DNA of 43,371 nucleotides from Coriobacteriia bacterium (GTDB taxonomy: Bacteria; Actinomycetota; Coriobacteriia; Anaerosomatales; Anaerosomataceae), in contig JAFGUS010000048.1 of the NCBI GenBank assembly GCA_016938395.1, forward strand, positions 1 through 43,371, in the 5' to 3' direction. Position numbers and translations under genes: made by a program. Below are positions 31,968-40,813 of the stretch, in pieces; position 1 is the first letter of the stretch; every line of letters starts with the position of its first letter. Below the pieces are notes generated by a model. That model was not told where the DNA came from, did not search any database, and worked only from the letters and a program-made list of their open reading frames with translations.

Positions 31968-33826
31968 TCGCCGCCTCCATCACCGTCCGGCAGTTTCCCG
32001 ACCTCGATCTCGATGACGTCACCGCGCTTCGCCGACGCACCCGGGATCGGGAACTGGTTGACGACGATGCCCTCATCCGGGCTCGTGACGTACACGACCT
32101 TCGGTTCGAGACCGAGGTCGGTGAGCGCCTTCTTGGCGTCCTCTTCGTTCATCGTGCGGACATCAGGGACGATGATGACCTCGGGGCCTTTGGAGATCTC
32201 GAGCGTGATGGTGCGTCCGGCCTCAAGCAGGACGTTGGCGTCCGGCTTCTGCGAGATGACGCTGCCCTTTGCCACTGTGTCGTTGAACGCTTCTGTCGTG
32301 GTCACCTTCAGGCCAAGGTCTTCGAGCTGCGCCTGTGCCTTCGCGAGCGTGAGGCCGGTGACGTCCGGTACCGTCACTTGCTCGACACCGAGCGAAACGT
32401 ACAGGATGACCGACGTGCCCTTGGGGACAGAAGCACCGGCCGCGGGCTCGGTGCGGATGACCAGGCCCTTGGCGACGGTCGAACTATGTTCGTCCTCGGT
32501 GTGGTCGTACGCGAGCTCTCCGGTCGAGCGCAGCGCCGCGATGGCATCGGCCTCTATGTACTCGGTCAAATCGGGCACAGCCACTTGGGCGATCCCCTGG
32601 CTGACGACGATGTTGACCGCGGTGCCTTCCTCCACCTCATCGCCTGCCGCAGGATCCTGGCTGATGATCAGGCCCGGCTCCACGGTGTCATGGTTCTCGA
32701 CGCCGACGATGCCGAGGGTGAGTCCCGCAGCCTCGAGCTCGGCTTGTGCCTCGTCCTCGGTAAGGCCGGCAAGCGTCGGCACGACGATGCCACCAGGACC
32801 GAACACGCCGAGCGCGTAGGCGACACCGAGCGCAACCACCAACACTGCGGCGACGAGAGCGATCCACGGCCACGGGCTGCTGCGCCGCTCGGGAACCGGA
32901 CGGATCTGGGGCGCACCGGCCGGCCGGGCACTTGCGGCCCGCTCGACTGCGGGGAGCACGCTCGTGTGGCCGGCGTCCACAGCACCCGCGTAGACGCCTC
33001 CGCTCGGGATGTCGCCGTTTGCGGCTCGCCGCAGATCATCGCGCATCTCGGCTGCCGAGTCGTACCGCTCTGCGGGGTTCTTGCGCATCGCGCGCAGGAT
33101 GACCGCCTCGAGCGCCGGCGGGATCGAGGCCCGAACCTGGCGCGGGGGCATCGGCTCGTCGTTCACCTGCTGGAGTGCGGTCGCCACCGGCGTGTCCGCA
33201 TCGAATGGCGGCCTGCCGGTGACCATCTCGTAGAGTGTGACGCCGAGAGAGTAGAGGTCTGAAGCGGGGGAGAGCTGCCGGCCCTGCGCCTGCTCGGGGC
33301 TGATGTACTGTGCGGTGCCGAGGACCGAGCCGGTCTGCGTCATCGTGGTATTGCCGGCGCGGGCGATGCCGAAGTCCATCACCTTGATGGTGCCGTCGGG
33401 CGTGAGCACGATGTTGTGCGGCTTGATGTCGCGGTGGATGATGTCGTACCCGTGCGCCACCGCGAGTGCACTGCAGATCTGTGCCGCGTACTCCGCGGCC
33501 TTGCGTGGATCCATCGGTCCCTGTTGGGACACGAGCGACTTCAGGTCTGTGCCCTTCACGTACTCCATGACGATGTAGTACGTCTCACCGTCACGGCCCC
33601 AGTCGTACATGTTGACGATGTTGGGGTGGGAGAGGTTCGCGGCTGCCTGCGCCTCCTGGCGGAAGCGGGCGACGAACGTCGGGTCGGCCGCGTAGCGGGC
33701 GTGCAGCACCTTGACCGCGACGGTCCGCCCGAGAACGTCGTCGACGGCCTTGAACACATCGGCCATGCCGCCGGAGCCGATCTTCTCTATGACCCTGTAT
33801 CTGCGTCCGAATACGACATCTTCCAC
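31964..33826 (-). CDS. pknB: PASTA-domain Ser/Thr protein kinase PknB
   Basis: A 620-residue receptor kinase. Residues 10-270 are a Hanks kinase domain: IGSGGMADV loop (16-24), Lys39, HRDIKPHN (131-138) and DFG (151-153), with the activation-loop stretch GNTTMTQTGSVLGT that may be autophosphorylated. A Pro/Ala linker and one membrane helix (about 319-341) lead to four extracellular PASTA repeats (about 348-410, 415-480, 485-548 and 552-610), which bind muropeptides or lipid II. Hence it couples cell-wall status to growth. The start is GTG at 33826. It is the last gene of the locus after fhaA, fhaB, pstP and the rodA-pbp fusion; no pknA is adjacent. Confidence 0.95.
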   Translation of the reverse strand: MEDVVFGRRYRVIEKIGSGGMADVFKAVDDVLGRTVAVKVLHARYAADPTFVARFRQEAQAAANLSHPNIVNMYDWGRDGETYYIVMEYVKGTDLKSLVSQQGPMDPRKAAEYAAQICSALAVAHGYDIIHRDIKPHNIVLTPDGTIKVMDFGIARAGNTTMTQTGSVLGTAQYISPEQAQGRQLSPASDLYSLGVTLYEMVTGRPPFDADTPVATALQQVNDEPMPPRQVRASIPPALEAVILRAMRKNPAERYDSAAEMRDDLRRAANGDIPSGGVYAGAVDAGHTSVLPAVERAASARPAGAPQIRPVPERRSSPWPWIALVAAVLVVALGVAYALGVFGPGGIVVPTLAGLTEDEAQAELEAAGLTLGIVGVENHDTVEPGLIISQDPAAGDEVEEGTAVNIVVSQGIAQVAVPDLTEYIEADAIAALRSTGELAYDHTEDEHSSTVAKGLVIRTEPAAGASVPKGTSVILYVSLGVEQVTVPDVTGLTLAKAQAQLEDLGLKVTTTEAFNDTVAKGSVISQKPDANVLLEAGRTITLEISKGPEVIIVPDVRTMNEEDAKKALTDLGLEPKVVYVTSPDEGIVVNQFPIPGASAKRGDVIEIEVGKLPDGDGGGD

Positions 33827-33910
33827 GGAAAGACCGCCCTCTCATGCATCCTATGCAGCGCCAGAGCGCCGCCTCATTCTACCGTATGGACACCAGTGCC
33901 GCAGCGCGTC

Positions 33911-36652
33911 TCACCGCGCAGTGTCGAGTGCCGCTTCGAGCACGCCTCTGGCGGCCGGTGCCGCGACGCTGCCGCCCACGCCGGAGTTCTCCAGGACCAG
34001 GGCGACGGCCACACGCGGCTGCTCGGCGGGCGCGAAGGCGACGAACCAGGCGTGTGTCTCGACAGACTTCCCCGCCTCTGCCGTACCGGTCTTACCGGCC
34101 ACCGTAACACCCTCGATAGCCGCACGGCCGCCCGAGCCCGATCGGACGACGCCGATCATCGCCTCTGTCACCGCCTCGGCCGTCACGGGATCGAGCGCTG
34201 TGGTCCACGTGCGGGGCGTGGTGCTGGTGATGATCCGTCCGGAACGATCGGTTATTGCATTGATGAGATACGGGCGCATGACGACACCATCATTCGCGAT
34301 GCCGGCCGTTATGAGCGCCATCTGAAGCGGGCTGACCTGTGGTCCGGCCGGGCTGTCGTGCTCACCCACCGGCTGACCCACGCCTGCCCATGCGGTCTCC
34401 CACGCGGTCATCTCGGCGGGATCGGGCATGAGCGAGGTCGTCGTCGGCAGGTCGAAGGGTACGCGCGAGCCGATGCCGAACTCCTCGCACTGTGCCACGA
34501 GCGCATCCGCACCCACATCGCGTGCGAGCTGGCCGAAGACCGTGTTCACCGAGCTCGCGGTCGCTTTGCGCAGGTCGATCGCACCGTAGGCGCTGCCACC
34601 GTAGTTGGTCACCGGCGCGCCACCGATGTCCAGCCGCGCGGGTCCGGTGTACGTGGTCTCGAGCGATGCGACACCGTTCCCGATAGCGGCGGCGAGGGTC
34701 ACGATCTTGAACGTCGAGCCTGGCGGATAGAGGCTCCCGCCCGCACGGTCGAGCAGCGGGGCGCCGGTCCCATCTCCGGCGAGAGCGCTCCACTCGTCAT
34801 CGATGGACGATGGCTCGTACGCGGGGTTGGAGGCGTAGGCGAGGATCGCGCCCGTCGTCGGGTCGATCGCCACGCACGCGCCGCGCCGGTCTCCGAGCGC
34901 AGCTTCGGCGGCGGCCTGCACACGGGAGTCGATGGTGAGGCGCACGTCGTTTCCGGGAACGGGCGTTCCGGCAGCGGCCTCGATCATGTCGGCGAGGTTG
35001 GCGAAGTCTCGCTTGCCGGCGAGTGCCTCGTTGGCGGCCGCTTCGATGCCAGCCCGTCCGTAGCGCAGGCTGTAGTAGCCGAGCACGTGCGCCGCCCGGG
35101 TGCCCTGAGGGTACCGTCGCGTGTACGTCTCGCCGTCCCGCATGGAGTCGGCAAGCACCACCCCGTCGGCCGTGATGATCGCCCCGCGCTCCTGACGCAT
35201 CTCGGCAGTGAGTCCACGCGTGTTCGCAGGGTTCGCGGCCAGCGCGCCTGCGGAGATCACCTGAACGTACGTGAGGTTCGTGATGAGGGCCGCCGTGAGC
35301 ACCGCGACCATCACGCCAACGCCGGTGAGCCGACGGGTGAGCGCGAACCTGCCGAGCATCCCCGTGCCGCCCGACACCTCCAGTTCGGTGGCCCGCCCGG
35401 TACCGGCGTCCCCTGCGCGCATGAGCAGGCCGAGGAGGATGAAGTTGGACAGCAGCGAGCTGCCGCCGTAGCTCACGAACGGGAGCGTGATGCCGGTGAG
35501 CGGGATGAGGCGCGTGACACCGCCGACGATCACGAACGACTGCAGGCCGATTATCGCGACGAGCCCCGCCGCCGTGATCGCCGCCATATCCGATCGCGCC
35601 CGCGAAGCGGTGGCGAGGCCGCGCAGACAGAACACGAGGAAGGCGATGATGATGGCCGCACCCCCGAGGAGTCCGAGTTCCTCGGCGATCGCCGTGAAGA
35701 TGAAGTCGGTCTCCACGAACGGTATGCGGCCGGGAAGTCCGCGTCCGATACCGAGCCCGATCATGCGTCCGTCGGCCAGCGCGAAGAGCGACTGCACGAG
35801 CTGGTAGCCGCGTCCTGCGGCGTCTGCGAAGGGATCGAGCCAGATCGCGACGCGCTGCTGCACGTGGTCGAACATCGTGTATGCCACGACGGCGCCCACC
35901 GCGAAGAGCCCGAAGCCAGTGGCCACGTAGGCGGGACGGCCGGTGGCGGCATAGAGCATGACGAGGAACGTCCCGTAGAACAGCAGGCTCGAGCCGAGGT
36001 CCTTCTCGGCCACGAGGACCACCAGGCTGACCGCCCACATGAGCAGCAGCGGTCCGAGGTGCCGCGCGGGAGGAAGCCACACGCCGAGCGTCCGCTTGGT
36101 CGAGACGGAGAGCACCTCGCGCTTCTCGGCTAGGTATGCGCCGAGGAACACGACGATGAGGATCTTCGCCACCTCGGCAGGCTGGAAGGAGAAGCCCGCG
36201 AAGCGCAGCCAGAGCTTTGCGCCGTTGACCTCTACGCCGATGATGGCGGGCAGCACCAGCAGCACGATGCCGGCGAGCGCGATCGTGTACTTGTAGCGGC
36301 CCAAACGTTCGAGCGAGGGCACGAGCGCGAGCGTCCCCACGAGCGCCACGATGCCCGCAAGGACCCACAGGACCTGGCTGGCGGCCAACTCCGGATCGAG
36401 GCGGGTGATCGTTGCAAGTCCGATCCCGGTAAGCAGGAACACGATGGGCATGAGCACCGGATCGGCACCGCGTGCGAGGAAACGGGCGGCGACGTGCGCG
36501 ATCAGGAAGCAACCGAAGAGCCCGAGCGGCACGAGCAGCTGCGGAAGACCCACATCGCCGCCCTGGGCGCCGTGTACGAGCACGAACAAGAGGACCACCG
36601 CGGGTGCGGCGGCCAGCAGGAGGAGCAGCTCTGTCGCACGTCGGCTTCGCAT
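33911..36652 (-). CDS. rodA-pbpA: RodA/FtsW polymerase fused to class B penicillin-binding protein
   Basis: A single 913-residue frame. Residues 1-415 are a SEDS glycan polymerase with about ten helices: FAGFSFQPAEVAKI (151-164), the essential Asp218 in VAEKDLGSS, GRGLPGRIPFVETDFIFTAI and PFVSYGGSS (391-399). A linker (416-440) leads to a helix (about 443-466) and a class B penicillin-binding protein: a pedestal region, then the transpeptidase with Ser646-x-x-Lys649 (GSTFK), Ser701-Val-Asn703 and Lys854-Thr-Gly856. All three active-site motifs are present. In most actinobacteria rodA and pbpA are two adjacent genes at this place. There is no frameshift or stop in the linker. It lies 7 bases after pstP, so it is co-transcribed with the phosphatase. 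Confidence 0.95.
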   Translation of the reverse strand: MRSRRATELLLLLAAAPAVVLLFVLVHGAQGGDVGLPQLLVPLGLFGCFLIAHVAARFLARGADPVLMPIVFLLTGIGLATITRLDPELAASQVLWVLAGIVALVGTLALVPSLERLGRYKYTIALAGIVLLVLPAIIGVEVNGAKLWLRFAGFSFQPAEVAKILIVVFLGAYLAEKREVLSVSTKRTLGVWLPPARHLGPLLLMWAVSLVVLVAEKDLGSSLLFYGTFLVMLYAATGRPAYVATGFGLFAVGAVVAYTMFDHVQQRVAIWLDPFADAAGRGYQLVQSLFALADGRMIGLGIGRGLPGRIPFVETDFIFTAIAEELGLLGGAAIIIAFLVFCLRGLATASRARSDMAAITAAGLVAIIGLQSFVIVGGVTRLIPLTGITLPFVSYGGSSLLSNFILLGLLMRAGDAGTGRATELEVSGGTGMLGRFALTRRLTGVGVMVAVLTAALITNLTYVQVISAGALAANPANTRGLTAEMRQERGAIITADGVVLADSMRDGETYTRRYPQGTRAAHVLGYYSLRYGRAGIEAAANEALAGKRDFANLADMIEAAAGTPVPGNDVRLTIDSRVQAAAEAALGDRRGACVAIDPTTGAILAYASNPAYEPSSIDDEWSALAGDGTGAPLLDRAGGSLYPPGSTFKIVTLAAAIGNGVASLETTYTGPARLDIGGAPVTNYGGSAYGAIDLRKATASSVNTVFGQLARDVGADALVAQCEEFGIGSRVPFDLPTTTSLMPDPAEMTAWETAWAGVGQPVGEHDSPAGPQVSPLQMALITAGIANDGVVMRPYLINAITDRSGRIITSTTPRTWTTALDPVTAEAVTEAMIGVVRSGSGGRAAIEGVTVAGKTGTAEAGKSVETHAWFVAFAPAEQPRVAVALVLENSGVGGSVAAPAARGVLEAALDTAR

Positions 36653-36659
36653 AGGCGCT

Positions 36660-37742
36660 CTACGGCGCCGGAGCCGAGGATGTCTCGGCAGCGCGGAGGC
36701 GGTACGTCTCCACCAGTGCGGCCGCCTCGTCCAGGCCGTCGACCTGGATGCTCTGCCCGAGGCGCGCCGCGGTGATGGGATCGAGTGCGCTCACCGGTAT
36801 CGTGGTGAGGTCGGATCGCTCATGAAGCGTCAGCCCGGCGAAGGTGCCCGGGACGCCCTGGTAGACGGCGACGTAGCCGCCTTCGTCGATGAGGTACGCC
36901 TTGGATGCTGCGTACGAGCGAGCGGCCCAGGCCGCACCGCCGACGACAGCAAGCGCGGCCAGCAGCCAGAGCAGCCGCGCCCACACGCTCCGCGCCGAGC
37001 CGCTGCCCTTGGAGGTGCGGCCACCGCGTCGCTCGATGTCGACGACCACGACCGTGACGTTGTCCTGGCCGCCGGCCGCGACGGCCCGGTCGATCAACTC
37101 GTCCACCGCAGCGTCGGGAGTGGGCGAGGTGGCCAGGACGTGGGCGATCTCCGTGTCCTGCACCATCGATGTCAGTCCGTCGGTCGCGAGCAGCAGCCGG
37201 TCACCAGGCGCTGCCTGCGCCTCGAAGGTGTCGGCCATCATGTCCGGGTCGGAGCCCAGCGCACGCGTGATGACACTGCGGTTGGGGTGCACGCGTGACT
37301 CCTCGGCGGTGATGCGCCCCTGCCTGACCAGGTCGGCCACGAGTGAGTGGTCGTCGGTGAGCTGTTCGAGCGTGCCGAGGTGCAGCAGATACGCCCTGCT
37401 GTCACCGACATGAGCGACGACGAGGCGCGTGCCGTCGACCATGACCGCGGTGAGCGTGGTTCCCATACCCGACCTGCCTCGGCCCGTGGCCGCGGCGTCG
37501 ATGACCGCCGCGTTGGCTTGCCGGACCGCCCGGCCGAGTGCCTTGAGGTCCGCGGCACGCGGGGCGGCCTCAAGCAGGGTGTCTATCGCGAGCGAACTCG
37601 CGATCTCGCCCGCTTGGTGTCCGCCGAGACCGTCGGCGACCGCGAACAGCGGGGGTGCGATCAGGAACGCGTCCTCGTTCTCCGAGCGCACGCGGCCGAC
37701 GTTGCTGTCGCCTGCGTATCCGGGATCGTGTGCCGCGGTCAT
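36660..37742 (-). CDS. pstP: PP2C-family Ser/Thr phosphatase PstP
   Basis: A 360-residue protein. Residues 8-236 are a PP2C phosphatase: RSENEDAFL (19-27), FAVADGLGGHQAGE (33-46, metal-binding Asp37), VGDSRAYLL (112-120), ATDGL (Asp188) and GGQDNVT (224-230, Asp227). One membrane helix (255-275) and an extracytoplasmic tail of about 85 residues follow. It should reverse phosphorylation by PknB and by the upstream kinase. The ATG at 37742 overlaps the fhaB stop by 4 bp. Confidence 0.94.
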   Translation of the reverse strand: MTAAHDPGYAGDSNVGRVRSENEDAFLIAPPLFAVADGLGGHQAGEIASSLAIDTLLEAAPRAADLKALGRAVRQANAAVIDAAATGRGRSGMGTTLTAVMVDGTRLVVAHVGDSRAYLLHLGTLEQLTDDHSLVADLVRQGRITAEESRVHPNRSVITRALGSDPDMMADTFEAQAAPGDRLLLATDGLTSMVQDTEIAHVLATSPTPDAAVDELIDRAVAAGGQDNVTVVVVDIERRGGRTSKGSGSARSVWARLLWLLAALAVVGGAAWAARSYAASKAYLIDEGGYVAVYQGVPGTFAGLTLHERSDLTTIPVSALDPITAARLGQSIQVDGLDEAAALVETYRLRAAETSSAPAP

Positions 37743-38155
37743 GACTTCACCACCTCGATGCGGTTCCGGCCGAGTTCTATTGCATCGCCGCTCTTGAGCG
37801 CCATCACGCGAGTGACAGGCTGGCCGTTGAGGAGCGTCCCGTTGGTGGAGCCGAGGTCCTCGAGCACGGGACCGTCATCGGTGACGCTCACGCGCGCATG
37901 CGTGGATGATACGAAGTCGTCCGCAATCACGAGGTCGGCGTCCGGAGAGCGGCCGATGAGCACGGGTCCCGTGAGCGGGATGCTCACGCCCGTGATCTCG
38001 CGCGGCCCGCGTGTCACTCGCAGTGCGAGCGTCCCGGTGGTGCGCCGCGCGGTGCCCCCGACCATCCCGATACCGGTCCTCACTGCCGCGAGCAGGAACA
38101 GGTAGAGCAGGCCGATCAGCACGATGCGCCCGAACAGGAGGACGACGTCGACCAT
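37739..38155 (-). CDS. fhaB: FHA-domain protein FhaB
   Basis: A 138-residue protein with an N-terminal membrane helix (about 4-24) and a C-terminal FHA domain (about 60-136). The phosphothreonine-binding residues are in LIGRSPDADLVI (Gly68, Arg69, Ser70), SSTHARV (Ser84, His86) and LGSTNGTLLNG (Ser103-Thr-Asn105). FhaB homologues dock phosphorylated partners of the cell-wall and division machinery to the membrane. It lies 3 bases after fhaA and overlaps pstP by 4 bp. Confidence 0.93.
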   Translation of the reverse strand: MVDVVLLFGRIVLIGLLYLFLLAAVRTGIGMVGGTARRTTGTLALRVTRGPREITGVSIPLTGPVLIGRSPDADLVIADDFVSSTHARVSVTDDGPVLEDLGSTNGTLLNGQPVTRVMALKSGDAIELGRNRIEVVKS

Positions 38156-38158
38156 CGC

Positions 38159-38872
38159 TCAGCTCCCCGGGTCGTGGTAGACGAGCCGGGCCAGCCCGAT
38201 CTCGATCACATCACCGTCCCGCAACCGCGCACGTTCGATGCTGCGGCCGTTCACGCGGGTCCCATTGGTGGATCCGAGGTCCGCGATGGCCCAGCCTCGA
38301 TCGAGACGCATGAACGCGGCATGGCGCCGGGAGACGTTCGCGTCGGCGATGTGGATCTGACACTCGGCCAGGCGGCCGACCAGCACTTCGTCGCCACCCA
38401 GGACCACATCGTGGCCAAGATCGCCGACCGTGACTGTCGCCATGCCCGGCACGGGCGCGGCCTCCGGCTGCGGTGGCACATCGCGCGCGTCGCCGTGCTC
38501 CGGATCCTCGGCGAGCGATGCGCTCACACGGAAGCGTCCGAGCTTGAGGTCGTCGTGTACAACGAAGTCCACCTTCGGGCGCTCGTGCAGGTGGTAGCCG
38601 TGCTCCCGGGCGTGATCGGCGAGGTAGGTCGCAAGCTCCCCGGCAAGTGTGGCCCGGAACGTACCGAGCTTGGCGCTGTCTTCCGCCGAGAGGGCGATCG
38701 TGTACGAAGTGGGGATATAGACGAGCGCTACACCGAGCGACCGGCCGTCATCCGCTGCGCGGGCGAGCGCCCTGGCGAGCTCGACCGGCTGCACGGGCGA
38801 GCGGAAGGCACCGGCGAACATGCCTTCGATGGCGCCGCCGATCCTGTCTTCGAAGTCGGAGAGGATGCCCAT
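38159..38872 (-). CDS. fhaA: FhaA: DUF3662 plus FHA domain
   Basis: A 237-residue cytoplasmic protein. Residues 1-125 are the DUF3662 domain (MGILSDFEDRIGGAIEGMFAGAF at the start, VYIPTSYTIALS in the middle). A Pro/Ala linker (about 126-143) leads to an FHA domain (about 150-235) with VGRLAECQIHI, VSRRHAAF and LGSTNGTRVNG. In mycobacteria FhaA binds the phosphorylated pseudokinase region of MviN and helps control peptidoglycan precursor export. The linker is much shorter than in mycobacterial FhaA. Confidence 0.94.
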   Translation of the reverse strand: MGILSDFEDRIGGAIEGMFAGAFRSPVQPVELARALARAADDGRSLGVALVYIPTSYTIALSAEDSAKLGTFRATLAGELATYLADHAREHGYHLHERPKVDFVVHDDLKLGRFRVSASLAEDPEHGDARDVPPQPEAAPVPGMATVTVGDLGHDVVLGGDEVLVGRLAECQIHIADANVSRRHAAFMRLDRGWAIADLGSTNGTRVNGRSIERARLRDGDVIEIGLARLVYHDPGS

Positions 38873-38908
38873 GTGCCTGCGCTGTCATCGGGGTCGATGC
38901 GGATTCTT

Positions 38909-38914
38909 CATGAT
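38909..38914 (-). promoter_or_regulatory. Candidate -10 box (TATCAT) for the fhaA-fhaB-pstP-rodA/pbpA-pknB operon
   Basis: TATCAT on the minus strand lies about 37 bases before the fhaA ATG and matches five of six consensus positions. The -35 region is poor. It falls in the 116-base gap after the upstream kinase gene, the only sizeable gap before fhaA. Confidence 0.4.
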
Positions 38915-38988
38915 ACCAGCGCCGTGGGCACCTGCCGCGCAGGATGTCGCCGGGCTGTTGACAGAAGGCCTCGACGCGGGCAGGGCTC

Positions 38989-40701
38989 TCACTCGTCGAC
39001 AGGCCGGGCAGGGGGGCCGAGCGCGATGACGCCGGCCATCAACGCCAAGGCGGCGAGAAGGTCGGGAGCGGCAGTGGTGAGCAGGGCCGTGTTGCGAGCG
39101 ACGAGGCCCCAGAGGGCGTATCCGCCGGCCATCAGACCCACTCCCGCGAGCATGCCGACCACGGCCCAGGTCCGCGTGAGGCGGCGACACGCCACCGAGC
39201 AGGCAGCAGCGGCGCCCGCCCACGATGCGACCACGATGAGCGCACCCGGGTCCGCAAGGACCCCTGAAATGGCCGACGTGGGGACGCCGAACTCCCACGG
39301 CACAAGAAGCCACTGCCAGTCGGCCTGCAGCAGCGGCGCCGCGGAGCCTCCCGCTGCCGCTACGATGAGCGTGAGCAGTGCGGACACACATCCCGCCACT
39401 GCTGCGGGAAGCGGCGTGAACACGAATCCGGCGAGGAGTGGGGCCAGAGGCGCGCAACGGATGACGGCGAGTACGGGAGCGGCTGCGGGAAGGAGGGCGT
39501 CCCCCTGTCCGTGCCGTCCGCGGGCGACCCAGGATCCGGCGATGACCGCGAGTGTCGCCACACCGGCCCACCAAACGGTGGCGACGCCGACGCCGGCTGA
39601 GATCGCGATGCCGCCGAGCGCGAGTCCGAGGCCCGGCGCAAGGGCGCCGGCAAGCCCGACGAGCGCTGCGGCGACGAGTGAGGGGGTGGCATCGCCGAGC
39701 ACCGCTGCCGTCCCGGCCCAGCCCAGCCAGCCGCACGCAAGCGCCCCACCCGCGCGCCGGAACCACGGCGCGTACGGCGCGAGCGCGTCCCAGACTCCGA
39801 GTCGGCCGTGCTCGCCGTCGAAGTCCTCCTCGTCTCCGAGAGTGTCGTCAAGATAGCTGGCCAGGCGCCGTCTGCCCGCTGCGGCATCCCCGAGCTGTGG
39901 TCCAAGGTCCGCGACGAACTCCCCGACCGACGCGTACCGGTCCCCGGGCTCCGGAGCGGTGGCCGTGAGCAGCACCTCGTCGATGTCAGCGGAGAGTGTG
40001 GCGTCGAACTCCGAGGGGGCAGGTACCGGCGCCACCTCGATCTTGAAGAGCGAGCCCTCGGTAGTCTCCGCGTCGAACGGGTTCGCCCGGGTGAGGAGTT
40101 CGTAGAACAGCGCACCGAGCGCCCAGACGTCGGTGCGCTCATCCACGTGCTCTGCCCGGATCTGCTCGGGAGGCATGAAGCCGATCGTGCCGGTTGCGCC
40201 GACCGCTCGGCCGGACGCATCGGTCAGCGCGGAGATGCCGAAGTCCGCGACTTTGACCCGCCCATCGCGCGCCACCAGCACGTTAGCGGGCTTGAGGTCG
40301 AGATGGAGCACGCCGTTGTCATGCGCGAATGAGACCGCGGCGCCGACGGATTCGAGCACCCATGCCGCTTCGTCGTCGTCGAGCGGTTCGCCCCGCTCAT
40401 CGATGATGTCGGCCAACGAGGCGCCGTCGATGTCTTCCATGACGATGTACGCGTCCGCCCCATCGGTGTCCCACTCGTGTACGGTCACGATGGCGGGGTG
40501 GTTGAGCATCGCTGCGGTCCGCGCCTCGGCGAGGCCGGTGCGATCGAGCGGACGTCCGTGACGGTCGGTGGGTAGCTTCAGCCGTTTGATGGCCACACGG
40601 CGGGCCATCTTGGTGTCGAAGGCCAGCACGACCGAGCCGAACCCTCCCGAGCCAAGGTCGGCCAGCGGGCGATAGCGATCGAGGATGAGCTGCTCTTCCA
40701 C
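38989..40701 (-). CDS. Ser/Thr kinase (non-RD) with polytopic membrane C-terminus
   Basis: A 570-residue protein. Residues 8-270 form a kinase domain: LADLGSGGFGSVVLAFD, IKRLKLP with the ATP Lys, LHLDLKPANVLV, ADFGISALTD and a conserved APE-like MPPEQI. The catalytic loop reads HLDLKP rather than HRDLKP, so it is a non-RD kinase, while the catalytic Asp and DFG are kept. From about residue 320 on there are roughly eight hydrophobic segments and no extracellular domain. I prefer GTG at 40701, with CTGGAG upstream and a TACAAT box at 40736-40731, to ATG at 40776, which lies inside the hairpin at 40764-40790. It precedes fhaA by 116 bases and may share substrates with PknB. Confidence 0.83.
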   Translation of the reverse strand: MEEQLILDRYRPLADLGSGGFGSVVLAFDTKMARRVAIKRLKLPTDRHGRPLDRTGLAEARTAAMLNHPAIVTVHEWDTDGADAYIVMEDIDGASLADIIDERGEPLDDDEAAWVLESVGAAVSFAHDNGVLHLDLKPANVLVARDGRVKVADFGISALTDASGRAVGATGTIGFMPPEQIRAEHVDERTDVWALGALFYELLTRANPFDAETTEGSLFKIEVAPVPAPSEFDATLSADIDEVLLTATAPEPGDRYASVGEFVADLGPQLGDAAAGRRRLASYLDDTLGDEEDFDGEHGRLGVWDALAPYAPWFRRAGGALACGWLGWAGTAAVLGDATPSLVAAALVGLAGALAPGLGLALGGIAISAGVGVATVWWAGVATLAVIAGSWVARGRHGQGDALLPAAAPVLAVIRCAPLAPLLAGFVFTPLPAAVAGCVSALLTLIVAAAGGSAAPLLQADWQWLLVPWEFGVPTSAISGVLADPGALIVVASWAGAAAACSVACRRLTRTWAVVGMLAGVGLMAGGYALWGLVARNTALLTTAAPDLLAALALMAGVIALGPPARPVDE

Positions 40702-40730
40702 GGTGCTCCAGTGTCGCTGCGGCTGCTGCG

Positions 40731-40736
40731 ATTGTA
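40731..40736 (-). promoter_or_regulatory. Candidate -10 box (TACAAT) for the polytopic kinase gene
   Basis: TACAAT on the minus strand lies 29 bases before the GTG at 40701. It falls between the hairpin and this start, so transcription would begin after the terminator. The -35 region is weak. Confidence 0.45.
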
Positions 40737-40763
40737 CGTCAGGCGTCGGCTCTGGAGATGCGA

Positions 40764-40790
40764 AAGGGCGGGGCATGATGCCCCGCCCTT
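40764..40790 (-). terminator. Hairpin after the FKBP gene
   Basis: AAGGGCGGGGCAT and ATGCCCCGCCCTT are a perfect 13-base inverted repeat around one base (40764-40790), forming an 11-12 bp GC-rich stem 24 bases after the FKBP stop. It separates the FKBP gene from the kinase gene. Confidence 0.65.
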
Positions 40791-40813
40791 CGTCGCGCCC
40801 GGAACGGGTGGTT

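Noticed and set aside
33416..36133. A 905-codon open frame on the plus strand
   Set aside because: It lies antisense to pknB and the rodA-pbp fusion, its product is rich in Arg, His, Gly and Asp without domain features, and the opposite frames have clear motifs. It is a codon-bias shadow.
38174..39856. A 560-codon open frame on the plus strand
   Set aside because: It is antisense to fhaA and the polytopic kinase, and its second half is low-complexity Ala/Pro/Ser/Thr. There is no ribosome site or recognisable domain.
40702..40776. N-terminal extension of the polytopic kinase
   Set aside because: It would start within the FKBP terminator hairpin and span a probable promoter; the extra residues (Pro/Gln-rich) look untranslated.
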